Source: Pseudomonas mandelii (GTDB lineage: Bacteria > Pseudomonadota > Gammaproteobacteria > Pseudomonadales > Pseudomonadaceae). Taken from it: DNA of 64,000 nucleotides. The DNA is taken from contig NZ_JAMYDU010000003.1 of NCBI RefSeq assembly GCF_024138395.1, forward strand, positions 248,001-312,000. The letters are read 5' to 3'. Below, one piece after another: positions 49,213 to 56,679 of this stretch; position 1 is the first letter of the stretch; every line of letters starts with the position of its first letter. The notes beneath the pieces were generated by a model. That model did not search any database. It saw nothing but the letters and a program-made list of their open reading frames with translations, and had not been told where the DNA came from. A program made the position numbers and the translations under genes.

Positions 49213-49228
49213 TGGTTTGGTTTTTGCA
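49213..49228 (+). promoter_or_regulatory. Sigma-54 promoter of ntrBC
   Basis: TGGTTTGGTTTTTGCA has TGG at -24 and a perfect TTGCA at -12 with the right spacing; the CACG part of the -24 box is not conserved. The predicted start is near 49239, 46 bases before the ntrB ATG. Confidence 0.65.
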
Positions 49229-49284
49229 TTTTCCTCGTATCGGCGCGTTATTCATGCGCATGCCCTGCTCCAAAAGAGGTCCTG

Positions 49285-50370
49285 ATGACCATTAGCGACG
49301 CACTACACCGCCTGCTACTCGACAACCTGACCACCGCCACCATTCTGCTCGACGCCGAACTGCGCCTTGAGTACATGAACCCGGCGGCGGAGATGCTGCT
49401 GGCCATCAGCGGCCAGCGTAGCCATGGCCAGTTCATCAGTGAGTTGTTCACCGAATCCACCGAGGCGCTGAACTCCCTGCGCCAGGCAGTCGAGCAGGCG
49501 CACCCGTTCACCAAGCGCGAAGCGATGCTCACCGCCCTCACTGGCCAGACCCTGACCGTCGACTACGCCGTGACACCGATCCTGAGCAATGGCGCTACGC
49601 TGCTGCTGCTGGAGGTTCACCCGCGTGACCGCTTATTGCGGATCACCAAGGAAGAGGCACAGCTGTCAAAACAAGAAACCAGCAAGATGCTGGTACGCGG
49701 CCTCGCCCACGAGATCAAAAACCCGCTGGGCGGGATTCGCGGCGCGGCTCAGTTGCTCGCCCGTGAATTGCCGGAAGAAAGCCTGCGCGATTACACCAAC
49801 GTCATCATTGAAGAAGCCGATCGTCTGCGCAATCTGGTGGATCGCATGCTCGGCTCCAACAAATTGCCGTCACTGGCCATGTGCAACGTCCATGAAGTGC
49901 TGGAACGCGTGGGTCAGTTGGTGGAAGCCGAAAGCCAGGGCTGCATCACTTTGGTGCGCGACTACGACCCAAGCATTCCGGATGTCTTGATTGATCGTGA
50001 ACAGATGATTCAGGCCGTCCTGAACATCGTGCGCAACGCGATGCAGGCCATCAGCAGCCAGAACGAGCTGCGCCTTGGCCGTATCAGCTTGCGGACCCGC
50101 GCCATGCGCCAGTTCACCATCGGCCACGTGCGCCATCGCCTGGTGACCAAGATCGAAATCATCGACAACGGTCCGGGGATCCCCGCCGAGCTACAAGAAA
50201 CCATTTTCTTCCCCATGGTCAGCGGTCGCCCGGACGGTACCGGGCTCGGCTTGGCCATTACCCAGAACATCATCAGCCAGCACCAGGGCCTGATCGAATG
50301 TGACAGCCATCCAGGCCACACCACGTTCTCGATCTTTCTGCCACTGGAACAAGGAGCCACATCGACATGA
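49285..50370 (+). CDS. ntrB: Nitrogen regulation sensor kinase NtrB (GlnL)
   Basis: NtrB phosphorylates or dephosphorylates NtrC according to nitrogen status signalled by PII. The 361-residue product (ATG 49285, GAGGT 5 bases upstream) has a PAS domain (about 5-115), the phosphorylated His in GLAHEIKNPLGGIRGAA (around 139-142), and the kinase boxes DNGPGIP and GTGLGLAI. A longer reading from 49120 would run through the promoter and is rejected. It overlaps ntrC by 4 bases. Confidence 0.96.
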   Translation: MTISDALHRLLLDNLTTATILLDAELRLEYMNPAAEMLLAISGQRSHGQFISELFTESTEALNSLRQAVEQAHPFTKREAMLTALTGQTLTVDYAVTPILSNGATLLLLEVHPRDRLLRITKEEAQLSKQETSKMLVRGLAHEIKNPLGGIRGAAQLLARELPEESLRDYTNVIIEEADRLRNLVDRMLGSNKLPSLAMCNVHEVLERVGQLVEAESQGCITLVRDYDPSIPDVLIDREQMIQAVLNIVRNAMQAISSQNELRLGRISLRTRAMRQFTIGHVRHRLVTKIEIIDNGPGIPAELQETIFFPMVSGRPDGTGLGLAITQNIISQHQGLIECDSHPGHTTFSIFLPLEQGATST

Positions 50371-51803
50371 GCCGTAGTGAAACCGTGTGGATCGTCGATG
50401 ACGACCGTTCTATCCGTTGGGTCCTGGAAAAAGCCTTGCAGCAGGAAGGCATGACCACGCAAAGCTTCGACAGCGCCGATGGCGTGATGAGCCGCCTGGC
50501 GCGCCAGCAGCCGGACGTGATCATCTCCGACATCCGCATGCCGGGTGCCAGCGGTCTGGACCTTCTGGCACGGATTCGCGAACAACACCCACGGCTGCCG
50601 GTGATCATCATGACCGCGCACTCCGATCTGGACAGCGCTGTCGCGTCCTATCAGGGCGGCGCGTTCGAATACCTGCCCAAGCCGTTCGATGTCGACGAAG
50701 CAGTGTCGCTGGTCAAACGCGCCAACCAGCACGCTCAGGAACAGCAAGGCCTGGAGGTCCCGGTCGCCTTGACCCGCACCCCGGAAATCATCGGCGAAGC
50801 ACCGGCGATGCAGGAAGTGTTTCGCGCCATCGGGCGCTTGAGCCACTCCAACATCACCGTGCTGATCAACGGCGAATCGGGTACCGGTAAAGAACTGGTG
50901 GCCCATGCCCTGCACCGTCACAGCCCACGGGCAGCCTCGCCGTTTATTGCGCTGAACATGGCGGCGATCCCCAAGGATCTGATGGAGTCCGAACTGTTCG
51001 GCCATGAAAAAGGCGCATTCACCGGCGCGGCCAACCTGCGTCGTGGGCGTTTTGAACAGGCTGACGGCGGCACACTGTTTCTCGATGAAATCGGTGACAT
51101 GCCGGCGGACACTCAGACTCGCTTGCTGCGGGTATTGGCGGACGGTGAATTTTACCGCGTAGGCGGCCATGTGCCGGTGAAGGTCGATGTACGAATCATC
51201 GCCGCGACTCACCAGAATCTGGAAACCCTGGTGCATGCCGGTAAATTCCGTGAGGACTTGTTCCACCGCCTCAACGTGATCCGCATTCACATTCCACGGA
51301 TGTCGGACCGTCGCGAAGACATCCCGACCCTGGCCAAGCACTTCCTCAGCCGCGCCGCGCAAGAACTGGCGGTGGAACCGAAGCTGCTGAAAAGCGAAAC
51401 CGAGGAATACCTGAAGAACCTGCCATGGCCAGGCAACGTGCGTCAGCTAGAGAACACCTGTCGCTGGATCACGGTGATGGCTTCGGGTCGCGAAGTGCAC
51501 ATCAGTGATCTGCCGCCAGAGCTGCTGAGCCTGCCGCAAGATTCGGCGCCGGTGACCAACTGGGAGCAAGCGCTGCGTCAATGGGCTGATCAGGCGCTGG
51601 CTCGCGGTCAGTCGAGTCTGCTGGACAGTGCCGTGCCGACATTCGAACGGATCATGATCGAAACCGCCCTCAAACACACCGCCGGCCGCCGCCGCGACGC
51701 TGCCGTTTTGCTGGGTTGGGGTCGCAATACCTTGACGCGCAAGATCAAGGAATTGGGGATGAAGGTTGATGGTGGGGATGATGAGGAAGGGGATGAGGGT
51801 TAA
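50367..51803 (+). CDS. ntrC: Nitrogen response regulator NtrC (GlnG)
   Basis: NtrC activates sigma-54 promoters of nitrogen genes. The 478-residue protein has a receiver domain with the phospho-accepting Asp in [11 protein letters not shown] (around residue 54), an AAA+ domain with Walker A GESGTGKE, the sigma-54 contact GAFTGA, and Walker [13 protein letters not shown], then a Fis-type HTH ([32 protein letters not shown]). ntrB, its own target promoters (glnA, nrsZ) and this gene lie together. Confidence 0.97.
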   Translation: MSRSETVWIVDDDRSIRWVLEKALQQEGMTTQSFDSADGVMSRLARQQPDVIISDIRMPGASGLDLLARIREQHPRLPVIIMTAHSDLDSAVASYQGGAFEYLPKPFDVDEAVSLVKRANQHAQEQQGLEVPVALTRTPEIIGEAPAMQEVFRAIGRLSHSNITVLINGESGTGKELVAHALHRHSPRAASPFIALNMAAIPKDLMESELFGHEKGAFTGAANLRRGRFEQADGGTLFLDEIGDMPADTQTRLLRVLADGEFYRVGGHVPVKVDVRIIAATHQNLETLVHAGKFREDLFHRLNVIRIHIPRMSDRREDIPTLAKHFLSRAAQELAVEPKLLKSETEEYLKNLPWPGNVRQLENTCRWITVMASGREVHISDLPPELLSLPQDSAPVTNWEQALRQWADQALARGQSSLLDSAVPTFERIMIETALKHTAGRRRDAAVLLGWGRNTLTRKIKELGMKVDGGDDEEGDEG

Positions 51804-51814
51804 TCCCCTCACCT

Positions 51815-51925
51815 GATCGTTCCCACGCTCCCGCGTGGGAATGCCTCAGTGGACGCTATGCGTCCGCTTCGGCAGGGACGCGGAGCGTCCCGGGCTGCAT
51901 TCCCACGCAGAGCGTGGGAATGATC
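51815..51925. repeat. Palindromic repeat, family D
   Basis: GATCGTTCCCACGCTCCCGC (51815 on) and its near-inverse ending at 51925, with a second inverted pair around GGACGC in the loop. A closer copy lies at 53325-53426. Confidence 0.8.
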
Positions 51926-51966
51926 AACAGGTCCAGTGTGAACCCCGAATGGTGGTCAACGCTGAA

Positions 51967-51994
51967 CCTGTAGGAGCGAGGCTTGCCCGCGAAG
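51967..51994. repeat. Single REP arm, family A
   Basis: CCTGTAGGAGCGAGGCTTGC with the usual continuation. There is no inverted partner close by; it is the only unpaired family A copy in the window. Confidence 0.75.
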
Positions 51995-52009
51995 CTTTTA
52001 GGGCCACCA

Positions 52010-52029
52010 TGCACCGCCTAAATGCACCA
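52010..52029. promoter_or_regulatory. Candidate NtrC half-sites for nrsZ
   Basis: TGCACCG at 52010 and TGCACCA at 52023 are direct copies of the NtrC half-site TGCACCA, 13 bases apart. They lie about 170-185 bases before the predicted nrsZ start. Confidence 0.4.
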
Positions 52030-52103
52030 TGACCCGCAATCGCGCACAAAAGCCGATCCAAAACCCCGCCTCCATCTGCAAAAAAAACGTACCGCAGAAA
52101 CAC

Positions 52104-52128
52104 AGAAGCCCCTAATTACGGGGCTTCT
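52104..52128 (+). terminator. Hairpin, possible end of ntrC transcript
   Basis: AGAAGCCCC-TAATTAC-GGGGCTTCT is a 9-base-arm hairpin but lacks a following T-run. It may terminate weakly or stabilise the ntrBC mRNA. Confidence 0.4.
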
Positions 52129-52168
52129 AGCGATGCTCAGCGGCTTTTTGTTTCCACCTGTTAAAAAC

Positions 52169-52184
52169 TGGCACGCACCCTGCA
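52169..52184 (+). promoter_or_regulatory. Sigma-54 promoter of nrsZ
   Basis: TGGCACGCACCCTGCA differs from TGGCACG-4-TTGCA by one base. The predicted start is near 52195. It is the best sigma-54 site in the window. Confidence 0.85.
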
Positions 52185-52194
52185 ATAGTCCAAT

Positions 52195-52420
52195 CAGTGA
52201 TTCGATTCACTACCCAGTTTCGGGGACCTTGGTACAGGCAGGCCGGGGATTCCCCTCTTTACACCGGGCTCATACCGCTACTGCGACGAGCCCATCCCGT
52301 TTTGGGGTCCTTGGTACAGGCAGGCCGGGGATTCCCTCTTTACACCGGGCTCCCGCCGCAATGCGCGAGCCCTCCCGTTTTGGGAACCTTGGTACAGGCA
52401 GGCCGGGGATTCCCTCTTTT
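52195..52420 (+). ncRNA. nrsZ: Nitrogen-regulated small RNA NrsZ
   Basis: Directly downstream of ntrC, a sigma-54 promoter leads into about 225 bases made of three near-identical units. CCTTGGTACAGGCAGGCCGG starts at 52227, 52309 and 52387 (periods 82 and 78), each preceded by TTTNGGG. Between units GGGCTC and GAGCCC pair into hairpins. Place, promoter type, length and triplication fit NrsZ of P. aeruginosa, an NtrC/sigma-54-dependent RNA that is processed into shorter pieces. The end is set at the last T-rich stretch before the convergent gene; the exact 3' end is uncertain. Targets here are unknown. Confidence 0.88.
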
Positions 52421-52859
52421 ATTGTTCTCGGAGATGGATCTCCAGCCGCCAGCGGTCATCGACCTCGCTACCGGCCCACTCGCCCAGCAGCGGCCGAGCC
52501 GCCACCACCGTCAGCAACAATCCCCCATCACTCAACCGCGTTCGCCAGTTCACGTCTCTGCCGTTGAGCTTGAGCTGACCTTTTTGCGCCTTGCCTTCAG
52601 CCTCGAACAAAAGCGCCACGCTGCCGTCGACCAGCTCGCCGTGGGTTCTGGGTTCGTTGTTGAACCATACCACCAGCCCATCGCTCGTCACTTCGACTTG
52701 CTCTAAAACGCTGGGGTCGGGCGCGGTCAGGCGACCGATCATCAGGCCCACCATCAGCCCGACAATCGCCAGCGAAGCCATCACTCGCGGGAATAGTTTC
52801 GAACGAGGGTCCTTTGGCGGCGTAGAATGCCCGTCATCTTTACCTTCGGAGCCGTGCAT
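52419..52859 (-). CDS. Membrane-anchored protein of unknown function
   Basis: A 146-residue product with a basic N-terminus, one transmembrane segment (about 26-44, MASLAIVGLMVGLMIG), and a beta-rich periplasmic part ending RWRLEIHLREQ. I do not recognise a family. Its ATG at 52859 shares bases with the trmL ATG in CATG, so the two genes diverge with overlapping starts; ATG 52781 (MASLAIV) is an alternative. Its 3' end meets the nrsZ 3' end. Confidence 0.75.
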   Translation of the reverse strand: MHGSEGKDDGHSTPPKDPRSKLFPRVMASLAIVGLMVGLMIGRLTAPDPSVLEQVEVTSDGLVVWFNNEPRTHGELVDGSVALLFEAEGKAQKGQLKLNGRDVNWRTRLSDGGLLLTVVAARPLLGEWAGSEVDDRWRLEIHLREQ

Positions 52860-53313
52860 GTTTCACGTCATCCTTTTTCAACCAGAAATTCCGCCGAATA
52901 CCGGCAACGTTATCAGGCTGTGCGCCAACAGTGGCTGCCACCTGCATTTGATCGAACCGCTGGGCTTCGAGATGGACGACAAGCGTCTGCGCCGGGCCGG
53001 CCTCGATTACCATGAGTATGCCACCCTGCAACGCCACGCAGACCTCGCCAGCTGTCTGGAAAGCCTCGGCCATCCACGGCTGTTCGCCTTTACCACCAAG
53101 GGCTCGCGGCCATTTCATGACGCCAGTTTCGCCGAGGGCGATGCCTTCCTGTTCGGCCCCGAAAGCCGTGGCTTGCCGGCCGAAGTGCTCGACGCCCTGC
53201 CCAGCGAACAACGCCTGCGTTTGCCCATGCGCGAAGGCTGCCGCAGCCTGAACCTGTCCAACACCGTGGCCGTCGCCGTGTATGAAGGCTGGCGCCAGCT
53301 CGGGTTCAAGTAA
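52858..53313 (+). CDS. trmL: tRNA (cytidine(34)-2'-O)-methyltransferase TrmL
   Basis: TrmL methylates the 2'-OH of C34/cmnm5U34 in two leucine tRNAs, using SAM. The 151-residue SPOUT protein starts at ATG 52858 (MFHVILFQPEIPPNTGNVIRLC), has NTGNVIR near the N-terminus, FGPESRGLP in the middle and the knot motif CRSLNLSNTVAVAVYE near the end. A longer frame extends upstream but no start there is better supported. The divergent membrane-protein gene starts on the same four bases. Confidence 0.96.
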   Translation: MFHVILFQPEIPPNTGNVIRLCANSGCHLHLIEPLGFEMDDKRLRRAGLDYHEYATLQRHADLASCLESLGHPRLFAFTTKGSRPFHDASFAEGDAFLFGPESRGLPAEVLDALPSEQRLRLPMREGCRSLNLSNTVAVAVYEGWRQLGFK

Positions 53314-53324
53314 CCCGCAGACCT

Positions 53325-53426
53325 GATCGTTCCCACGCTCTGCGTGGGAATGCCTCAAGGGACGCTCCGCGTCCAGTGACGCGGAGCGTCACGGGCTGCA
53401 TTCCCACGCAGAGCGTGGGAACGATC
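53325..53426. repeat. Palindromic repeat, family D, with inner hairpin
   Basis: Outer arms of 29 bases (53325-53353 and 53398-53426) beginning GATCGTTCCCACGCTCTGCG are perfectly inverted. Inside them GACGCTCCGCGT (53361 on) and ACGCGGAGCGTC form a further 12-base pair. Confidence 0.85.
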
Positions 53427-53435
53427 AAAATCAAA

Positions 53436-53461
53436 AGATCGCAGCCTTCGGCAGCTCCTAC
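53436..53461. repeat. Single repeat arm, family C
   Basis: AGATCGCAGCCTTCGGCAGC with continuation to 53461 is the left arm of the element at 38275 without an inverted partner. Confidence 0.7.
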
Positions 53462-53469
53462 ACGAAGGT

Positions 53470-53528
53470 TTCGTTTGCTCCATGAAAAAAGCGCCCGTTG
53501 AAGGCGCTTTTCTCATGGAGCAAACGAA
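53470..53528. terminator. Extended hairpin terminator between trmL and secB
   Basis: A core AAAAAGCGCC-CGTTGAA-GGCGCTTTT hairpin is enclosed by a perfect 16-base inverted pair TTCGTTTGCTCCATGA (53470-53485) and its complement (53513-53528). It lies between convergent genes and has T-rich and A-rich flanks usable from both strands. Confidence 0.8.
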
Positions 53529-53534
53529 GCTTCT

Positions 53535-54020
53535 TTATTGCACGGTTGGAGTCTCGCCAGCCGCCTGCATGCGTTGCAGCTCTTGTGCGTACAGTGCGTC
53601 GAAGTTCACCGGGGCCAGCATCAGGGCCGGGAACGAACCGCGGGTCACCAGGCTGTCCAGGGTTTCGCGAGCGTACGGGAACAAGATGTTCGGGCAGAAC
53701 GCGCCGAGGGTGTGGCTCATCGAAGCATCGTCCAGGTTCTTGATCAGGAAGATCCCGGCCTGTTGCACTTCAGCGATGAACGCCACTTCTTCACCGTTTT
53801 TCACGGTAACCGACAGAGTCAGCACAACTTCGTGGAAGTCGCCTTCCAGAGCCTTCTGGCGAGTGTTCAGATCCAGACCGACGCTCGGCTCCCACTGCTG
53901 GCGAAAGATCGCCGGGCTTTTCGGGGCTTCGAAGGACAAGTCGCGTACGTAGATGCGCTGCAAGGAGAATTGCGGTGCGGTTTCTTCTTCGCTAGCTGCA
54001 GTGTTCTGTTGGTCAGTCAT
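53535..54020 (-). CDS. secB: Protein-export chaperone SecB
   Basis: SecB holds preproteins unfolded and delivers them to SecA. The 161-residue acidic product has the family core [22 protein letters not shown] (spread over residues 18-39) and [29 protein letters not shown] toward the C-terminus. The length is normal. grxC lies upstream on the same strand, an order common in proteobacteria. Confidence 0.97.
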   Translation of the reverse strand: MTDQQNTAASEEETAPQFSLQRIYVRDLSFEAPKSPAIFRQQWEPSVGLDLNTRQKALEGDFHEVVLTLSVTVKNGEEVAFIAEVQQAGIFLIKNLDDASMSHTLGAFCPNILFPYARETLDSLVTRGSFPALMLAPVNFDALYAQELQRMQAAGETPTVQ

Positions 54021-54075
54021 CTCAGATCCTTTCTGATCTCGGGTCTTGTAGGGTTGGCTATTTCAAGTAAGGCAG

Positions 54076-54330
54076 TCAGGCCTTGAGCATGGCGTCGAGC
54101 TTGCCGGCGCGCTCCAGGGCAAACAAATCATCACAGCCGCCAACGTGGGTGCTGCCGATCCAGATCTGTGGCACGGATGTTCGTCCGGCCTTCTGAGCCA
54201 TTGCGGCACGCACCTGCGGCTTGCCATCGACCTTGATCTCTTCGAAGGCTACGCCTTTGTTCTCGAGCAGGTATTTGGCTCGCGAGCAATAAGGGCAGTA
54301 ATCGCTGGAATAGACGACGACGTGGTTCAT
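54076..54330 (-). CDS. grxC: Glutaredoxin 3
   Basis: An 84-residue glutathione-dependent thiol reductase. The active-site motif is CPYC in SDYCPYCSRAK (residues 12-15), and TSVPQIWIG with the cis-Pro and HVGGCDDL complete the glutathione site. It is followed by secB and preceded by a rhodanese-like gene one base away. Confidence 0.96.
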   Translation of the reverse strand: MNHVVVYSSDYCPYCSRAKYLLENKGVAFEEIKVDGKPQVRAAMAQKAGRTSVPQIWIGSTHVGGCDDLFALERAGKLDAMLKA

Positions 54331-54331
54331 A

Positions 54332-54745
54332 TCACTTCACCAGCGGCAGATTGTCGGCTTTCCAGCTGGAAATACCGCCGGACAGCTTGGCGGCGGTGAA
54401 GCCGGCTTTCATCAGCTCGCGGGCATGAGTGCCGGCAGTCTGGCCCATGGCGTCGACCAGGATAATGGTCTTGGCCTTGTGCTTTTCCAGTTCGCCGACG
54501 CGAGCGGTCAGTTTGTCGTGAGGAATGTTCAACGCGCCAACAATGTGACCAGCGGTGAAATCCTTGATCGGACGGATGTCGATCACCACGCCTGCGTCCT
54601 TGTTGACCAGCCCGGTCAGTTCACCGGTGCTCAGGCTGCGGCCGCCGCCCTGCATCTGATAAGCGATCAGCAACGCCAGCAGTACGACGAAGATACCGAC
54701 AAGCAGATAGTGGTTGGTGGCAAATTGAATCAGGTTAGCAACCAT
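54332..54745 (-). CDS. Membrane-anchored rhodanese-like protein without catalytic Cys
   Basis: A 137-residue product (start ATG 54745) with one N-terminal transmembrane segment (YLLVGIFVVLLALLIAYQM) and a rhodanese domain from about residue 37. The position of the catalytic loop, normally YC-xxGxxS, reads VDAMGQTAG: Cys is absent. It therefore cannot be an ordinary sulfurtransferase and may bind a partner. It lies directly before grxC and secB, the same order as in P. aeruginosa (PA5130-5128). Confidence 0.85.
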   Translation of the reverse strand: MVANLIQFATNHYLLVGIFVVLLALLIAYQMQGGGRSLSTGELTGLVNKDAGVVIDIRPIKDFTAGHIVGALNIPHDKLTARVGELEKHKAKTIILVDAMGQTAGTHARELMKAGFTAAKLSGGISSWKADNLPLVK

Positions 54746-54897
54746 CGAAGGAGGTTCCAGGGCGTTAAAATGTCGGCCAGTATACACAGCCACTATGGTG
54801 GGCCAAACCCCGTCCGGCGGTGACGGCATCGGAACTTCGCTTTAAACTGCCACTCCCTTTTCCATCGCCTTCTTTTACTCAGCCACGAGTGGAATCC

Positions 54898-56427
54898 ATG
54901 ACTACCACGCCTAAACCTTTGGTCCTGATTATTCTCGACGGCTTCGGTCACAGTGAAAGCCCTGAATCCAACGCCATCTTTGCGGCCAAAAAGCCCGTAC
55001 TGGACCGCTTGTGGGCCACCGTGCCGAACGGCCTGATCTCGGGCAGCGGCATGGACGTCGGCTTGCCGGACGGCCAGATGGGCAACTCCGAAGTCGGTCA
55101 CATGAACCTCGGCGCCGGCCGCGTGGTGTACCAGGACTTCACGCGTGTGACCAAAGCGATCCGCGACGGCGAGTTCTTCGAGAACCCGACCATCTGCGCT
55201 GCTGTGGATAAAGCCGTTGCTGCCGGCAAAGCCGTGCACTTCATGGGTCTGCTGTCCGATGGCGGTGTTCACAGCCACCAGGATCACCTGGTCGCCATGG
55301 CTGAGCTGGCCTACAAGCGCGGCGCCGAGAAAATTTACCTGCACGCCTTCCTTGATGGCCGCGATACGCCACCGAAAAGCGCCCAGTCGTCGATCGAGTT
55401 GCTGGACGCGACCTTCGAAGCCCTCGGCAAAGGCCGGATCGCCAGCATCATTGGCCGTTACTACGCCATGGACCGCGACAACCGTTGGGATCGCGTGTCC
55501 CAGGCCTACAACCTGATTGTCGATGGCAACAGCGAATTCAACGCCGCCACCGCACAGGAAGGCCTGCAAGCCGCCTACGAACGTGGCGAGAGCGACGAAT
55601 TCGTCAAAGCCACCTCCATTGGCGAACCGGTGAAAGTCGAAGACGGCGACGCCGTAGTCTTCATGAACTTCCGCGCCGACCGCGCTCGCGAATTGACCCG
55701 CGTGTTCGTCGAAGACGATTTCAAGGAATTCGAACGCGCTCGCCAGCCTGCACTTGCCGGTTTCGTCATGCTGACCCAATACGCCGCCAGCATCCCCGCG
55801 CCGTCGGCCTTCGCCGCAAGCAGCCTGGACAACGTGCTGGGCGATTACCTGGCGAAAAACGGCAAGACGCAGCTGCGCATCGCCGAAACCGAGAAGTACG
55901 CCCACGTGACTTTCTTTTTCTCCGGCGGTCGCGAAGAACCGTTCCCGGGCGAAGAACGCATCCTGATCCCGTCGCCGAAAGTCGCCACCTATGACTTGCA
56001 GCCCGAGATGAGCGCTCCGGAAGTCACCGACCGCATCGTTGATGCCATTGAAAACCAGCGTTACGACGTGATCGTGGTCAACTACGCCAACGGCGACATG
56101 GTCGGCCACAGTGGCGTCTTCGATGCGGCCGTCAAAGCGGTTGAATGTCTGGACCTGTGCGTCGGCCGTATCGTCGATGCCCTGGAAAAAGTCGGCGGCG
56201 AAGCCCTGATTACCGCTGACCACGGCAACGTCGAGCAAATGTCCGACGCATCCACTGGCCAGGCGCATACCGCGCATACCACCGAGCCGGTGCCGTTCAT
56301 TTATGTCGGCAAGCGTGACTTCAAGGTTCGCGACGGCGGCGTGCTGGCGGATGTCGCGCCGACCATGCTGATGTTGCTGGGGCTTGAGAAACCAGTGGAA
56401 ATGACCGGGACTTCGATTCTGGTCTGA
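54898..56427 (+). CDS. gpmI: 2,3-bisphosphoglycerate-independent phosphoglycerate mutase
   Basis: GpmI interconverts 3- and 2-phosphoglycerate using two Mn2+. The 509-residue product (ATG 54898) has the metal motif [12 protein letters not shown] (Asp near 15), the phosphorylated Ser in [19 protein letters not shown] (around 60-65), [19 protein letters not shown]-type [11 protein letters not shown], and the second metal site NGDMVGHSG with [10 protein letters not shown]. Upstream codons to 54820 have no support. Confidence 0.97.
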   Translation: MTTTPKPLVLIILDGFGHSESPESNAIFAAKKPVLDRLWATVPNGLISGSGMDVGLPDGQMGNSEVGHMNLGAGRVVYQDFTRVTKAIRDGEFFENPTICAAVDKAVAAGKAVHFMGLLSDGGVHSHQDHLVAMAELAYKRGAEKIYLHAFLDGRDTPPKSAQSSIELLDATFEALGKGRIASIIGRYYAMDRDNRWDRVSQAYNLIVDGNSEFNAATAQEGLQAAYERGESDEFVKATSIGEPVKVEDGDAVVFMNFRADRARELTRVFVEDDFKEFERARQPALAGFVMLTQYAASIPAPSAFAASSLDNVLGDYLAKNGKTQLRIAETEKYAHVTFFFSGGREEPFPGEERILIPSPKVATYDLQPEMSAPEVTDRIVDAIENQRYDVIVVNYANGDMVGHSGVFDAAVKAVECLDLCVGRIVDALEKVGGEALITADHGNVEQMSDASTGQAHTAHTTEPVPFIYVGKRDFKVRDGGVLADVAPTMLMLLGLEKPVEMTGTSILV

Positions 56428-56454
56428 TCAGATCCATCTGACGACGCCAAACCC

Positions 56455-56544
56455 TGTGGGAGCGGGCTTGCCCGCGATAGCAATCTGACAGCCAACCTCT
56501 ATGTTGAATGTCAGGACGTCATCGCGGGCAAGCCCGCTCCCACA
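56455..56544. repeat. REPIN, family A
   Basis: Perfect 24-base arms (56455-56478 and 56521-56544), TGTGGGAGCGGGCTTGCCCG at the left. The loop has CTATGTTGAATGTCAG, like the loops at 12474 and 27421. Confidence 0.88.
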
Positions 56545-56679
56545 GTGGTTTGTGGAGTTTTCGAAATGGAATTCACCCTGTCGCTTACTCCAGTTATCAC
56601 ACAGCCCCAATTGGGCATTTTTTTTGCTGCGCTTGGCGGGCATACTAGGCCGTCCCTTTCCCTGGTGTCGCCCGCCTCT

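Larger units (their letters stand above)
48842..49284. other. ntrBC regulatory region
   Basis: About 440 bases. From left to right it holds a short TGCCGGTCAGTTAAGC motif, a family B palindrome, an NtrC site and a sigma-54 promoter. No gene was recognised. Confidence 0.6.
51804..52194. other. ntrC-nrsZ intergenic region
   Basis: About 390 bases after ntrC. It holds a family D palindrome, a single family A REP, two TGCACC-type half-sites, a GC hairpin and the nrsZ promoter. No protein gene is convincing. Confidence 0.6.

Noticed and set aside
52022..52706. Open frames through the nrsZ repeats that would encode repeated GTLVQAGRGFP-like peptides
   Set aside because: The repeats have 82- and 78-base periods that do not keep one frame, and a sigma-54 promoter plus hairpins fit an RNA better than a protein.
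51815..53426. Clustered palindromes near nrsZ as a possible CRISPR array
   Set aside because: Copies are far apart, inverted, and lack uniform spacers; they are family D, A and C repeats.
54793..56277. 494-codon frame opposite gpmI
   Set aside because: Shadow of gpmI; no start signal or family match.
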